Shown in pieces: positions 31,449-39,104 of a stretch of 39,316 bases of DNA. A program made the translations under genes and the position numbers. Source of the stretch: Methanoculleus sp. MH98A (lineage in GTDB: Archaea; Halobacteriota; Methanomicrobia; Methanomicrobiales; Methanoculleaceae); assembly GCF_000691865.1 (NCBI RefSeq), contig NZ_JMIO01000004.1, forward strand, positions 1 to 39,316. Reading direction: 5' to 3'. Numbering within the stretch: position 1 is the first letter of the stretch; each line of letters starts with the position of its first letter. The notes beneath the pieces are model-generated. The model did no database searches, had not been told where the DNA came from, and saw only the letters and a list, made by a program, of their open reading frames with translations.

Positions 31449-32369
31449 TCAGGCGGTCTCGTCCAGGATCCGCCGCATATCGATGACGAGTTCTTTGCTT
31501 TCGGAGTCGAGCGCGACGAGCCGGAGGTCCCCGGCCGACCTGACGCCGATTTCGAGTTCCACAGCCCTGGCAATGGTATCCATTGCAAATATCCGGCCCC
31601 GCATCACCTCCGGCGTCGAGCCGTAGTGCCGGAGAAGCGCGATACCGGCGGCGTCCAGGGCGACCCGGTCGGTGCTCGCGAGGATGACGTTCGGGGCGAT
31701 ACGGGTGCCCCGCTCGGGCCCCCCGATCGAGAACCCCTCCGTCGCGTCCATGACGGCAACGTCGCAGGGAACAAACCGGTTGATCTCGGCGACCATCCTC
31801 CTCTGGTGCGGCGAGGCGTGCAGCTCCGCCATGTAGTCGTAGCCGTTCCCGGGGTTCCTCGCCGCCACGGCCCCCACCAGGTTCTTCAGGGAGAGGGAGA
31901 CCTGGCCGCCGAACCGGTGGGTCTTCAGGCAGCAGGTCTGGACAACCGCATCGGCTTCCCGGAAGAGCCGGGCGACCAGGAACCCGCGCTCCCAGTGGAG
32001 ACCGTCCGGCGGGATCGCCTCCCACCCATCCAGGGGAAGCGAATCGAGCGCCGTCACCTCCGCACCCGCCCGGGCCGCGACATCGGCGGCGCCCCGGTTC
32101 TTCAACACCGCGCGGGTCTCCCCCATCCCGCTCCGCTCCCCGAGCACGATCGACCGGGCACCGTCGTCGCGGACCCGCGAAAGGACCGCCTCCAGCATAT
32201 CGGGGTGGGTCGTCGCGGGGAACGGGTCGTCGCTGTTGAAGTTCGCCTTGACCGCAACAGTCTTGTTGTCGAGGGAGGGGGGGCCAATCTCGCGCCAGAG
32301 CGCCTCGACGGCATGGTAGCGATCGGATGCATCGATGACGTAGACTTCGGATGCCGCTGGGGATGCCAT
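31449..32369 (-). CDS. DUF362 family protein
   Basis: A 306-aa protein of the DUF362 family, common in anaerobes and often linked to iron-sulfur proteins; its activity is unknown. Family features are VAVKANFNSDDPFPATTHPD, SIVLGERSGMGETRAVL, AVVQTCCLKTHRFGGQVSLS with SLKNLVGAV, and the C-terminal ALDAAGIALLRHYG. It lacks the ferredoxin domain found in some members. ATG 32369 is preferred: minus-strand TTTTTATAGG is centred 28 bp upstream, predicting a leaderless mRNA. The stop is 3 bp from the mntP stop on the opposite strand. Confidence 0.88.
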   Translation of the reverse strand: MASPAASEVYVIDASDRYHAVEALWREIGPPSLDNKTVAVKANFNSDDPFPATTHPDMLEAVLSRVRDDGARSIVLGERSGMGETRAVLKNRGAADVAARAGAEVTALDSLPLDGWEAIPPDGLHWERGFLVARLFREADAVVQTCCLKTHRFGGQVSLSLKNLVGAVAARNPGNGYDYMAELHASPHQRRMVAEINRFVPCDVAVMDATEGFSIGGPERGTRIAPNVILASTDRVALDAAGIALLRHYGSTPEVMRGRIFAMDTIARAVELEIGVRSAGDLRLVALDSESKELVIDMRRILDETA

Positions 32370-32392
32370 GCGCGCAGAGTGGCACGGCAACC

Positions 32393-32401
32393 TATAAAAA
32401 T
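32393..32401 (-). promoter_or_regulatory. TATA box of the DUF362 gene
   Basis: TATAAAAA on the plus strand reads TTTTTATAGG on the minus strand and sits 28 bp before ATG 32369. Confidence 0.65.
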
Positions 32402-32720
32402 TCTATGCGGGCAGCCCGGATCGTGATAACACGGCTTATTTGCAGATATTCCAGTTTGCACGGGAGGGGGTCGCGGCCGGGATGGGCGCCGGATCCCGCG
32501 GGGATGAGCACGGGGGGCCGGCAACGGTGGGTCCCGACGCCGTGGGCGACCGGATCCCTCGGCCCCATTCGACACGTATAAGAGCACCCCAAGCGCAATA
32601 CGTAGTAAACCTCACGACAATCGTAGAGATCGCGCATCTCGCGTGGAATGCTTCCGGAAGGCACGAAGCCCCCGCGCCCGGTGTCCCTGGAAGAGTTAGA
32701 GGTATGAGGCCAGTATAATC
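32402..32720. other. GC-rich intergenic region with weak folds, content unknown
   Basis: A gene-free stretch of about 320 bp. 32460-32565 is strongly GC-rich with local inverted repeats (for example CGGGAT/ATCCCG). A TATA-like CACGTATAAGAGC (32571-32583) follows, then GAGAT-CGCGC-ATCTC (about 32628-32642) and TTCCGGAA. The 3' part may be a long leader for the zinc-ribbon gene. I looked for SRP RNA and RNase P RNA signatures and did not find them. Confidence 0.4.
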
Positions 32721-33176
32721 ATGACTTCCAGAATGCATACCCCCCACACCACCTGTCCCAGCTGCCATGAAGAGGTCTACCTGGACGAACTCGTGGGTGG
32801 GCGCTGCCCCCTCTGCGGGTATTCCCTCGACGAAGACGACGGAACGTGCAGCGAATATGAGGAGACCATAGAGCGCTCCGACCTTGGGTGGATGATCTTC
32901 CAATTTTACGTCTTCAAACGGTTCTGCAGCGAGGGAGCAAACCCGCTCCAGGTCATGCAGATCCTCTCCCGGTACGAGGAGCTCACCCAGTGCAATCCCG
33001 CCGACGCGGAGAAGATGCAATTCACTCTGGAAGTTCCGATGAGCCGCTGGGAACGGCTGCTCCCGAAGAGATGCGAAAAGTGCGGAAGGATATTCTTCCT
33101 GGGCGGAAAAGCCGTGATCTCGGGAGACCTCGCGTCCCCCGAACACGTAAAATCGTATACCTGCCCGTCCTGCTGA
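32721..33176 (+). CDS. Zinc-ribbon protein of unknown function
   Basis: A 151-aa protein with four CxxC pairs. Two are near the N-terminus (CPSCHEEVYL; CPLCGYSLDE) and two near the C-terminus (KRCEKCGRIFFLGGK; YTCPSC). Between them lies a helical region (DLGWMIFQFYVFKRFCSEGA; PLQVMQILSRYEELTQCNPA). This suggests two zinc ribbons around a helical core, as in small nucleic-acid or protein adaptor proteins. The SD AGAGGTATGAGG lies before the ATG. Its TGA abuts the proS stop codon in TGATCA with no spacer. Confidence 0.8.
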   Translation: MTSRMHTPHTTCPSCHEEVYLDELVGGRCPLCGYSLDEDDGTCSEYEETIERSDLGWMIFQFYVFKRFCSEGANPLQVMQILSRYEELTQCNPADAEKMQFTLEVPMSRWERLLPKRCEKCGRIFFLGGKAVISGDLASPEHVKSYTCPSC

Positions 33177-34610
33177 TCAGTAGGTCCGGGCAACCAGGGC
33201 GGACGTGCCTTCGCCGCCGCAGGCGACGCACGGCCCGTCCGAGACGGCGATCAGGTCCGAGCGGATGTCGGAGCCGATGATGCTCGCATCCACCGCCGCC
33301 TCAATCTTTTCTGCGCACTCCTGTGACCCGCACCAGTGAACGACCGCAACCCCGCTCTTCACCGCCTCGGCGGTCTCCTCGAGCGTCGCGGCGGCGGTTA
33401 TCCGGGCGACCATCGCCTGCCGCGCCGCCTGCGAGAGATCCTCCCCGAACTCTGCAAGGACGGAGGTGATCCCCTCGACGACGCCCCGGCGGTCGAGCGT
33501 GGTCTTTTTGCCCGTGCGGGCGACGGCGACGACCGTGTTCGCGTCGATATCCCGCGGCCCGACCTCGACCCGCAGCGGGACGCCGCGCATCTCCCAGTGG
33601 TAGTACTTCGCGCCCGGGCGCATATCCCGGGCATCGAGTTTCACGGCGAACCCGGCATCGCGGAGCTCTGCTTCAAGCGCCGCGGCCGACGCGAGCACCT
33701 CGTCGCGCCGTTTCCCGACGATGATCGGCACGATGACGACCTCAAGCGGCGCAACCTCCGGCGGCAGCACGAGCCCCTTGTCGTCGCCGTGGACGCTGAC
33801 GACGGCCGCAATCGACCGTTCGGAGATGCCGTAGCAGGTCTGGTAGGCATACTGCTGCTCACCGTTCGCGTCCTCGTAGGTGATGGCATAGGTGCGGGAG
33901 AAGTGGTCGCCGAGCATGTGCACCGTTCCTATCTGGAGCGTTTTGCCGTCGGGCATGATGGTATCGGCCGCGATGGTGTAGTCGGCGCCCGGGAACTTGT
34001 CCCAGTCCGGGCGGCGGGAGAGGATCACCGGGACGCGGAGGGTGTCGTAGAACTCCTTATAGAGGCCGAGCGCGACCTCGACCTGCGCCGCCGCCTCCTC
34101 CCGCGTCGCGTGCACGGTGTGCGCCTCCTTAAACGACGTGATCTCCCGGAGGCGGATGAGCGGGCGGGTATGCTTCGTCTCGTAGCGGAACGTATTGACG
34201 ACCTGATAGAGTTTCAGGGGCAGATCCGTGTGCGACCGGATCCAGAGGGCATACATCGGGTAGATGGCGGTCTCGCTCGTCGGCCGGAGAGCGAGCGGCA
34301 CGTCGAGCTCGTTCCTGCCGCCGTGAGTGACCCAGTAGACCTCGTCCTCGAAACCCTTGATGTGCTCGGCCTCTTTCATGAACTCGGTCTTCGGGATGAG
34401 AAGCGGAAACATCGTCTCAGCGTGGTCGCGGTCCATCAGGTCCCGGAGTATCCCGTATGCACGCTTCCGGATGCCGAACCCGTGGGGATACCAGACGTAC
34501 AGCCCCTTGACCGGGTAGCGGACGTCCATGATCTCGGCTCGCCAGAGAATCTCGTTGTACCACTCGGAAAAATTCTCTTTCCGGGGAAGTGCTCCTGTAT
34601 CTTCTTCCAT
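33177..34610 (-). CDS. proS: Prolyl-tRNA synthetase (archaeal type)
   Basis: A 477-aa class II synthetase that charges tRNA-Pro. It has [20 protein letters not shown] at the start, [20 protein letters not shown], motif 2 in [20 protein letters not shown], and [20 protein letters not shown] leading to the anticodon-binding domain. The C-terminal zinc domain has cysteines in [13 protein letters not shown] and [11 protein letters not shown] and ends in Tyr, as is usual for archaeal ProRS. It is the last gene of a DUF63-SpoIIM-proS operon, 35 bp after the SpoIIM-like gene. GAGGTACG precedes the ATG. Confidence 0.97.
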   Translation of the reverse strand: MEEDTGALPRKENFSEWYNEILWRAEIMDVRYPVKGLYVWYPHGFGIRKRAYGILRDLMDRDHAETMFPLLIPKTEFMKEAEHIKGFEDEVYWVTHGGRNELDVPLALRPTSETAIYPMYALWIRSHTDLPLKLYQVVNTFRYETKHTRPLIRLREITSFKEAHTVHATREEAAAQVEVALGLYKEFYDTLRVPVILSRRPDWDKFPGADYTIAADTIMPDGKTLQIGTVHMLGDHFSRTYAITYEDANGEQQYAYQTCYGISERSIAAVVSVHGDDKGLVLPPEVAPLEVVIVPIIVGKRRDEVLASAAALEAELRDAGFAVKLDARDMRPGAKYYHWEMRGVPLRVEVGPRDIDANTVVAVARTGKKTTLDRRGVVEGITSVLAEFGEDLSQAARQAMVARITAAATLEETAEAVKSGVAVVHWCGSQECAEKIEAAVDASIIGSDIRSDLIAVSDGPCVACGGEGTSALVARTY

Positions 34611-34645
34611 CCGTCTCGTACCTCAAAAACTGTCGATCTGCCTCT

Positions 34646-35212
34646 CTAAGCTATCATACTTAGGATTGCCGGCGTAATAAATGCCTCTACGACCGCGGCA
34701 ACCGCGAGGAGCGGGACGACGACCCGGAGAAAGAGCCGGGCGAGAGGCAGGGCTTCTGCAGCGGCATCCCCCGTGCCGTGCCATTCGGTGATGAGTTCCC
34801 CCCCGAGGAGGAGACCGAGGCCCCCCGCGATGAGGAAGGCGGGGATCTCGAAGATGCCGTGGGGGACGAGTGCCGCCGCGATGAAGAGCATCCCCTGCTG
34901 CTGCCGCACGAGTTCCGTCAACGCACCGATCAACAGCCCGTTGACCGAGAGGATCAGCATCGTGACCACGCCGAGGGAGGCTCCCCCGAGGAAGAGGAGG
35001 AGACAGGTGGCCAGGTTGTTCAGGAAGAGTTTTCCCGCAAGGACGGGCGGGGAATCGGAGAGGAGCTGGTCCACCACCTGCTCGTTGAAGAGGGTCGCGG
35101 CCTGTGCACCTACGCCCGGGTCGCGGGCCACGACAAAGACGCCGATGCCGATCGAGACGGCGAAGAGGGCGGCCGCGAAGATCGTGGCCCGGAAGAGCGA
35201 TGTCTCAGACAT
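34646..35212 (-). CDS. SpoIIM-like membrane protein
   Basis: A 188-aa integral membrane protein of the SpoIIM (stage II sporulation protein M) family, widespread in archaea with unknown role. Features are NNLATCLLLFLGGASLGVVT, LSVNGLLIGALTELV and the signature LVPHGIFEIPAFLIAGGLGL. About five membrane helices are predicted. It overlaps the DUF63 gene by 8 bp, so the two are translationally coupled and may act together in the membrane. No endospore function is implied. Confidence 0.88.
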   Translation of the reverse strand: MSETSLFRATIFAAALFAVSIGIGVFVVARDPGVGAQAATLFNEQVVDQLLSDSPPVLAGKLFLNNLATCLLLFLGGASLGVVTMLILSVNGLLIGALTELVRQQQGMLFIAAALVPHGIFEIPAFLIAGGLGLLLGGELITEWHGTGDAAAEALPLARLFLRVVVPLLAVAAVVEAFITPAILSMIA

Positions 35213-36050
35213 AGAGCACCATCCGGCCGAGATCGCGTATCCCCGGCGCCATGCCGACGACGATCATGGCGAGCAGGATGAGGTGCCAGAGGCCGGGGTC
35301 TCCCTCGCGCCGGTACATCTCGAGGACGTAGACGGCGGGGACGAGCACCGCAACCTTCAGCAGGAACATCGAGAAGGCGGTTCCGGTCGCATCGATCAGG
35401 GCCGCACCCACGACGTGCTGCTCGACGTAGCCGACGGGATGGATGTCGATCCCGTAACTCGTGGCGCTCGCGTCCAGCATGTGGCCGAAGATGAGGAGTT
35501 TGTAGAGGATGTTCGAGGCGTAATCCCACTTCAGCACGTAAACGAGGAATGCCCAGAGGGCGAGCGACGTAACAGAGGCAAGCGCCAGGATGGCGGCGAG
35601 GACGTCGAGCGCGATCGTCGCTTCAGTAAGACCGAACCAGACGAGCGCTATAGCGGCAACAATGCAGGCGCCGACCCCCGCCCCACCGTAGAGGCGGCTG
35701 TAGCGGGAGACGAGCCCGGCGTTCTCCGCGAGTTTCCCGGCAAAGAGGGCAATCGCCGCGACCGCAAAGATCACAAAGAAGATCAGGGGCGTGATCAGGA
35801 GAAACCGGAAATCGGAGGTGATCATCCCGGTATCCTCGACGACCCGGAGAAGCCCCCCGAGGACGACGAAGGGCAGGGTCGCAAGCACCAGCTCGTCGTC
35901 GACGGCAATTCCGTACCGCCGGAGGCCCCGGTAGACGAGATAGACCGCTGCGATGAGGATCAGGGCATAGGTCAGCGTATCGACGAGCGTATACGCTTCG
36001 CCGTAACGGATTGGATCTATGTAATATTTGTAGAGGAACTCCCTAATCAT
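35205..36050 (-). CDS. DUF63 family membrane protein
   Basis: A 281-aa polytopic membrane protein (about eight helices) of the archaeal DUF63 family, function unknown. It starts MIREFLYKYYIDPIRYGEAY, which is characteristic, and includes RRYGIAVDDELVLATLPFVV, LRVVEDTGMI and FGHMLDASATSYGIDIHPVG. The conserved His/Asp in the last motif may be catalytic, which is inference. Its start is 11 bp from the egsA start on the other strand; the minus-strand TATA-like TTTATGC lies within egsA. Confidence 0.9.
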   Translation of the reverse strand: MIREFLYKYYIDPIRYGEAYTLVDTLTYALILIAAVYLVYRGLRRYGIAVDDELVLATLPFVVLGGLLRVVEDTGMITSDFRFLLITPLIFFVIFAVAAIALFAGKLAENAGLVSRYSRLYGGAGVGACIVAAIALVWFGLTEATIALDVLAAILALASVTSLALWAFLVYVLKWDYASNILYKLLIFGHMLDASATSYGIDIHPVGYVEQHVVGAALIDATGTAFSMFLLKVAVLVPAVYVLEMYRREGDPGLWHLILLAMIVVGMAPGIRDLGRMVLYV

Positions 36051-36086
36051 TGTTGATCTAAATGAGCGCAGACCGCATAAACCTAC
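36018..36086. promoter_or_regulatory. Interlocked divergent promoters of egsA and the DUF63 gene
   Basis: The plus-strand TATA candidate GTAATATTTG (36021-36030) lies inside the 5' end of the DUF63 gene. The minus-strand candidate TTTATGC (36082-36076) lies inside egsA. Each is about 25-37 bp from the start it would serve, and only 11 bp separate the two start codons. Confidence 0.5.
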
Positions 36087-37144
36087 TCAGAACCAAGGTC
36101 TTCGACAAGTCGAAATGGATGCAGCTCCCCCGTGACGTCGTCATCGGCCACGACGTCATCGAGCAGATCCCGGCTGTCTGCGAAGACCTTGCCCTCGGCG
36201 ACTCTGTGCTCATCGTATCGGGTGGTCAAACAAGGGATATCGCCGGGACGAGGGTCGAGGCGCTCCTTGCCGGTTCCTACGACGTCGCGACGTTCGCCGC
36301 GAACGATGGCAATCCCCTTGAGACGATCAGGAAGGCCGAGGAAGCGGCGGCAGAGGCCGGGTTCGTCATCGGCGTCGGCGGGGGCCGGGTCATCGACACG
36401 GCGAAGATCGCCTCCTACAACACCGACCGCCACTTCATCAGCGTCCCCACCGCCGCATCGCACGACGGGATCGCCTCGTCGAGGGCCTCGGTGCCGACCG
36501 CCGACGGAAACGTCTCGCTCGCGGCCGAACCCCCCATCGCCGTCGTCGCCGACACCGCCGTCATTGCATCGGCACCCCACCGGCTGCTGGCGTCCGGGTG
36601 TGCGGACATCATCGCGAACTACACCGCAATCCTCGACTGGGAACTCTCCCACCGTCTCCGGGGCGAACCGCTCTCGGAGTACGCGCTGACGCTCTCCCGG
36701 ATGACCGCCGAGATCCTCTTCAAGAACGCCGACCTCATCAAACCCCACTCCGAGGAGAGTGCCTGGCTGGTGACGAAAGCGCTGGTTTCTTCAGGTGTCG
36801 CGATGAGTATCGCGGGGTCGTCCCGGCCCGGGAGCGGCGGCGAGCACAAGTTCTCCCACGCGCTGGAGAAACTCGCGCCGGGGAGGGGGCTCCACGGGGA
36901 GAAGTGCGGGATCGGGGCGATCATCACGATGTACCTCCACGGCGGGGACTGGGAGGGGATCCGCGACTCGCTCAAGAAGATCGGCGCACCGACGACCCCC
37001 GCCGCGATCGGGGTCGACGACGAGACGGCCGTTGCGGCGCTGCTCGCCGCGAGGACTATCCGGCCGGAACGGTTCACCATACTGGATATGGGGTTGACCG
37101 AGGAGTCGGCGCGGGATCTGGTGAAGATGCTCTACCGGGAGTGA
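36062..37144 (+). CDS. egsA: sn-Glycerol-1-phosphate dehydrogenase
   Basis: A 360-aa enzyme that reduces dihydroxyacetone phosphate to sn-glycerol-1-phosphate with NAD(P)H, setting the stereochemistry of archaeal membrane lipids. The cofactor region is FVIGVGGGRVIDTAKIAS. Metal and substrate residues are in VPTAASHDGIASSRASV, the ASGCADIIANYTAILDW helix, GSGGEHKFSHALEKL and LHGEKCGIGAIITMYLHGGD. The length is usual for the family. The UPF0179 gene follows after 6 bp and is probably co-transcribed. Confidence 0.96.
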   Translation: MSADRINLLRTKVFDKSKWMQLPRDVVIGHDVIEQIPAVCEDLALGDSVLIVSGGQTRDIAGTRVEALLAGSYDVATFAANDGNPLETIRKAEEAAAEAGFVIGVGGGRVIDTAKIASYNTDRHFISVPTAASHDGIASSRASVPTADGNVSLAAEPPIAVVADTAVIASAPHRLLASGCADIIANYTAILDWELSHRLRGEPLSEYALTLSRMTAEILFKNADLIKPHSEESAWLVTKALVSSGVAMSIAGSSRPGSGGEHKFSHALEKLAPGRGLHGEKCGIGAIITMYLHGGDWEGIRDSLKKIGAPTTPAAIGVDDETAVAALLAARTIRPERFTILDMGLTEESARDLVKMLYRE

Positions 37145-37150
37145 AGAGGG

Positions 37151-37603
37151 ATGGCGAAAGTGAAGACGAAGGTGACGCTGATCGGCGCCGCGCTCGCAAA
37201 GCCGGGGCTTGATTTCGTCTACGAAGGCAACTCGTGCCCGGAGTGCGAAAACTGCAAGGTCCGCAAGACCTGCCACAACCTGCAGCCGGGCAGGAGGTAC
37301 CGCGTCGCCACCGTCCGCACGAACACCCGGCACGACTGCCCGGTTCACCACGAGGCGGTGATTGCAGTCGATGTCGTGGAGGCTCCCGTTGTCGCCCTGA
37401 TCGGCGCCGACATGGCGATCGCGAACACGAGGATCTGTTACGAGTTTTCCTGCCCGAGAAACGAGTGCCGGAGTTACCGGCTCTGCCGTCCCGACGGCAT
37501 CATCGAGGGGGAGAAGTACGTCGTCGGGGAGGTTCTCGGCAACGCTCCCGATGTCTGCGAGCGGGGCCGGGCGCTGAAACTGGTGGAACTGCGGCCGGTG
37601 TGA
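37151..37603 (+). CDS. UPF0179 cysteine-rich protein
   Basis: A 150-aa protein of UPF0179, restricted to Euryarchaeota and of unknown function. It is cysteine-rich: CPECENCKVRKTC near residue 30, a CPVHHE site, and CPRNECRSYRLC near 100. The spacing suggests iron-sulfur or zinc sites. The start MAKVKTKVTLIGAALAKPGL and the C-terminal GEVLGNAPDVCERGRALKLV are typical. It follows egsA after 6 bp. Confidence 0.92.
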   Translation: MAKVKTKVTLIGAALAKPGLDFVYEGNSCPECENCKVRKTCHNLQPGRRYRVATVRTNTRHDCPVHHEAVIAVDVVEAPVVALIGADMAIANTRICYEFSCPRNECRSYRLCRPDGIIEGEKYVVGEVLGNAPDVCERGRALKLVELRPV

Positions 37604-37805
37604 CGTAACTTCATTGACTTATTTTACTTCGAGGGTGGTGCATCGAACTGCCGTCCTGTGCGCATAGAGTATGGTATGTGAGACGGACTGTCAATAATCG
37701 CACGCGAAGACGCGAAGGGAGGTCACCGACACACGTATCTGCTGGTCTTCGAGCCTTGTTGAAAAACTTCTCAGGAAAGCCGTCGATTGCGTCCCAGACA
37801 CGGCT

Positions 37806-37991
37806 TCCGAGGGGATATCGCCATGAGGGGGAGGGGCTGACGGGGAGTGCGACGTTCCGCAGGAACGGAGCTCGACCACCGTCAGGTGGGGAGGGGGGAG
37901 TATTCCCCCCTCGAAACTCTTCGAGTTTCTCATGCTCACTCCGTTCGCACTCCCCATTGTCCCCACCCCCCTACGGCGATACTCCCACGGT
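37806..37991. repeat. Large imperfect inverted repeat with nested hairpins
   Basis: GGGGAGTGCGA (37842-37852) pairs perfectly with TCGCACTCCCC (37945-37955). Further out GGGG/CCCC, GGGGG/CCCCC and ATCGCC (37817-37822)/GGCGAT (37975-37980) extend the arms. Between the arms stand four hairpins: CGTTCC-GCA-GGAACG (37853-37867), CCACC-GTCA-GGTGG (37876-37889), a 9-bp stem around GTAT (37891-37912) and GAAACTC-TTC-GAGTTTC (37913-37929). Confidence 0.65.
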
Positions 37992-38042
37992 CCACTGCAC
38001 CGTGATATTTTCCCATTTTGCTTACACTGTTTGCCACAGAGC

Positions 38043-38120
38043 GAAGGCCTTTAGCCTTCTCGAGATCCAGACGTGCCGCACCTCGCACCTCCGGTGCCCA
38101 CGCTCCGATGCGAAGTCGCA
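38043..38120 (-). repeat. Tandem short hairpin array B
   Basis: On the plus strand: GAAGGC-CTTTA-GCCTTC (38043-38059), GCACC-TCC-GGTGC (38085-38097) and TGCG-AAGT-CGCA (38109-38120). Read on the minus strand the middle one closes on GGA. The three types correspond to stems in the 11150-11225 array, with changed but still paired bases. Confidence 0.55.
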
Positions 38121-38164
38121 AAAAACGGAAGGGGACGTGTATAGAACTATCAGATTCCCGGACC

Positions 38165-39037
38165 TTACCCCCGGCTCACCCGGACGAGCCGCCGGGCGAG
38201 GTCAACGAGTTCCTCCCGGTCCTGGAGCGCGGCGAGCCACGACGGGGGGATTGCCCCGTACCCGTAGCGCGCCCCGGCGAGCCCGCCGACGATCGCGCCG
38301 ACGGTATCGGCGTCGCCCCCGAGGTTGACCGCCGCGACCACCGCTTCGCGGAAGGACGGGGCATCCATGAAGATCCTGGCGGCGCAATGGGTGCAGAGGA
38401 CGGCGTCGAGCGACGGCTCCGGCGGATGCGCCCGATAATCCTCGAGGAGCCCGCGGAGTTCGGGATTCTCGCAGGCGGCAAGCGCCCGGCCGAAGGCTAC
38501 GGGGGCCTCTTCCCCCCGGCACATCCCGCTGACCATCCGGTTGACGAACGCCGAGGCTTCGCCGGCGGCGGGATCGAAGTGCGTGACGCGGGACGCGGCG
38601 AGGCTCGCCTCCCGCACCTCCCCGGGCGGGTAGAAGATCCCGACCGGGATGCCGCGCATGACGCTCCCGTTGCTCCGGCTTCCGCCCTGCGTCTCGTGCG
38701 CCATCCCTGCGGCGATGGTGGGCGCGACGCCTTTTTCAATCAGGTCGAGGACGGCACGCGATGTCGGCCCGAAGAACTCCGGGTGGGCGCGGTAGACCAG
38801 AACCAGGCGCCGGGCGAAGTCCTCCGGGTCGAACCCTCCGCACTCGAGAAGGGTTTGCGCCAGGGCTGACGCCTGCAGGGTGTCGTCGGTGTACTGGCCC
38901 GCTGCGACGTCGTGAATCCCGCCGCTCTGCATTTCCGTTACGGCAATTGGAGCCGGCGGAAGGCCTTCCAGGGGCGCGCCCAGAGCATCGCCGATTGCAA
39001 GCCCTACGAACGCTCCGACCGCCCGCATCTTGTGCAT
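38165..39037 (-). CDS. ADP-ribosylglycohydrolase family protein
   Basis: A 290-aa protein of the DraG/ARH family, which removes ADP-ribose from modified proteins or small acceptors. The metal-binding motifs are GQYTDDTLQASALAQ and VNLGGDADTVGAIVGGLAGA; GLAIGDALGAPLEG at the start and RSNGSVMRGIPVGIFY are also typical. No DraT-like transferase is in the window, so the target is unknown. The first ATG has GGTGATC upstream; ATG 39028 (MRAVGAFVG) is an alternative given the TATA position. It is divergent from the UPF0058 gene. Confidence 0.92.
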   Translation of the reverse strand: MHKMRAVGAFVGLAIGDALGAPLEGLPPAPIAVTEMQSGGIHDVAAGQYTDDTLQASALAQTLLECGGFDPEDFARRLVLVYRAHPEFFGPTSRAVLDLIEKGVAPTIAAGMAHETQGGSRSNGSVMRGIPVGIFYPPGEVREASLAASRVTHFDPAAGEASAFVNRMVSGMCRGEEAPVAFGRALAACENPELRGLLEDYRAHPPEPSLDAVLCTHCAARIFMDAPSFREAVVAAVNLGGDADTVGAIVGGLAGARYGYGAIPPSWLAALQDREELVDLARRLVRVSRG

Positions 39038-39054
39038 ATAAAAAGATCACCAAC

Positions 39055-39067
39055 AAATTATATTTAC
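39055..39067. promoter_or_regulatory. Shared divergent TATA element
   Basis: AAATTATATTTAC reads as a TATA box on both strands. It lies about 23 bp from the minus-strand ADP-ribosylglycohydrolase start and about 45 bp from the plus-strand UPF0058 start. Confidence 0.5.
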
Positions 39068-39104
39068 CCGCGGACAGTAGTATTCTTCGAGGAAAGGTGA
39101 TATC

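Larger units (their letters stand above)
37604..38164. repeat. Gene-free region of composite folded repeats
   Basis: No convincing coding frame is visible in about 560 bp. From left to right it holds a TCGCACGCGAAGACGCGAAG motif (from about 37699), a TTGTTGAAAAAC block like the end of the 11051 element, a large imperfect inverted repeat (37806-37991) with tandem hairpins inside, a copy of the window-edge repeat (37975-38026), and a second hairpin set at 38043-38120. It looks like layered remnants of repeat elements rather than a single gene. Confidence 0.6.

Noticed and set aside
32402-32720. Possible SRP RNA, because CCGGAAGG occurs near 32650.
   Set aside because: The rest of the conserved SRP helix-8 sequence is absent, and no matching 5'/3' terminal helix could be drawn.
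33336-36056. Long plus-strand frames opposite proS and the DUF63/SpoIIM genes.
   Set aside because: Charged, repetitive translations typical of reverse frames in GC-rich DNA; the opposite strand carries strong family matches.
37678-38328. 216-codon plus-strand frame over the folded repeats.
   Set aside because: It translates hairpins and then antisense ADP-ribosylglycohydrolase sequence; no coding bias in the repeat part.
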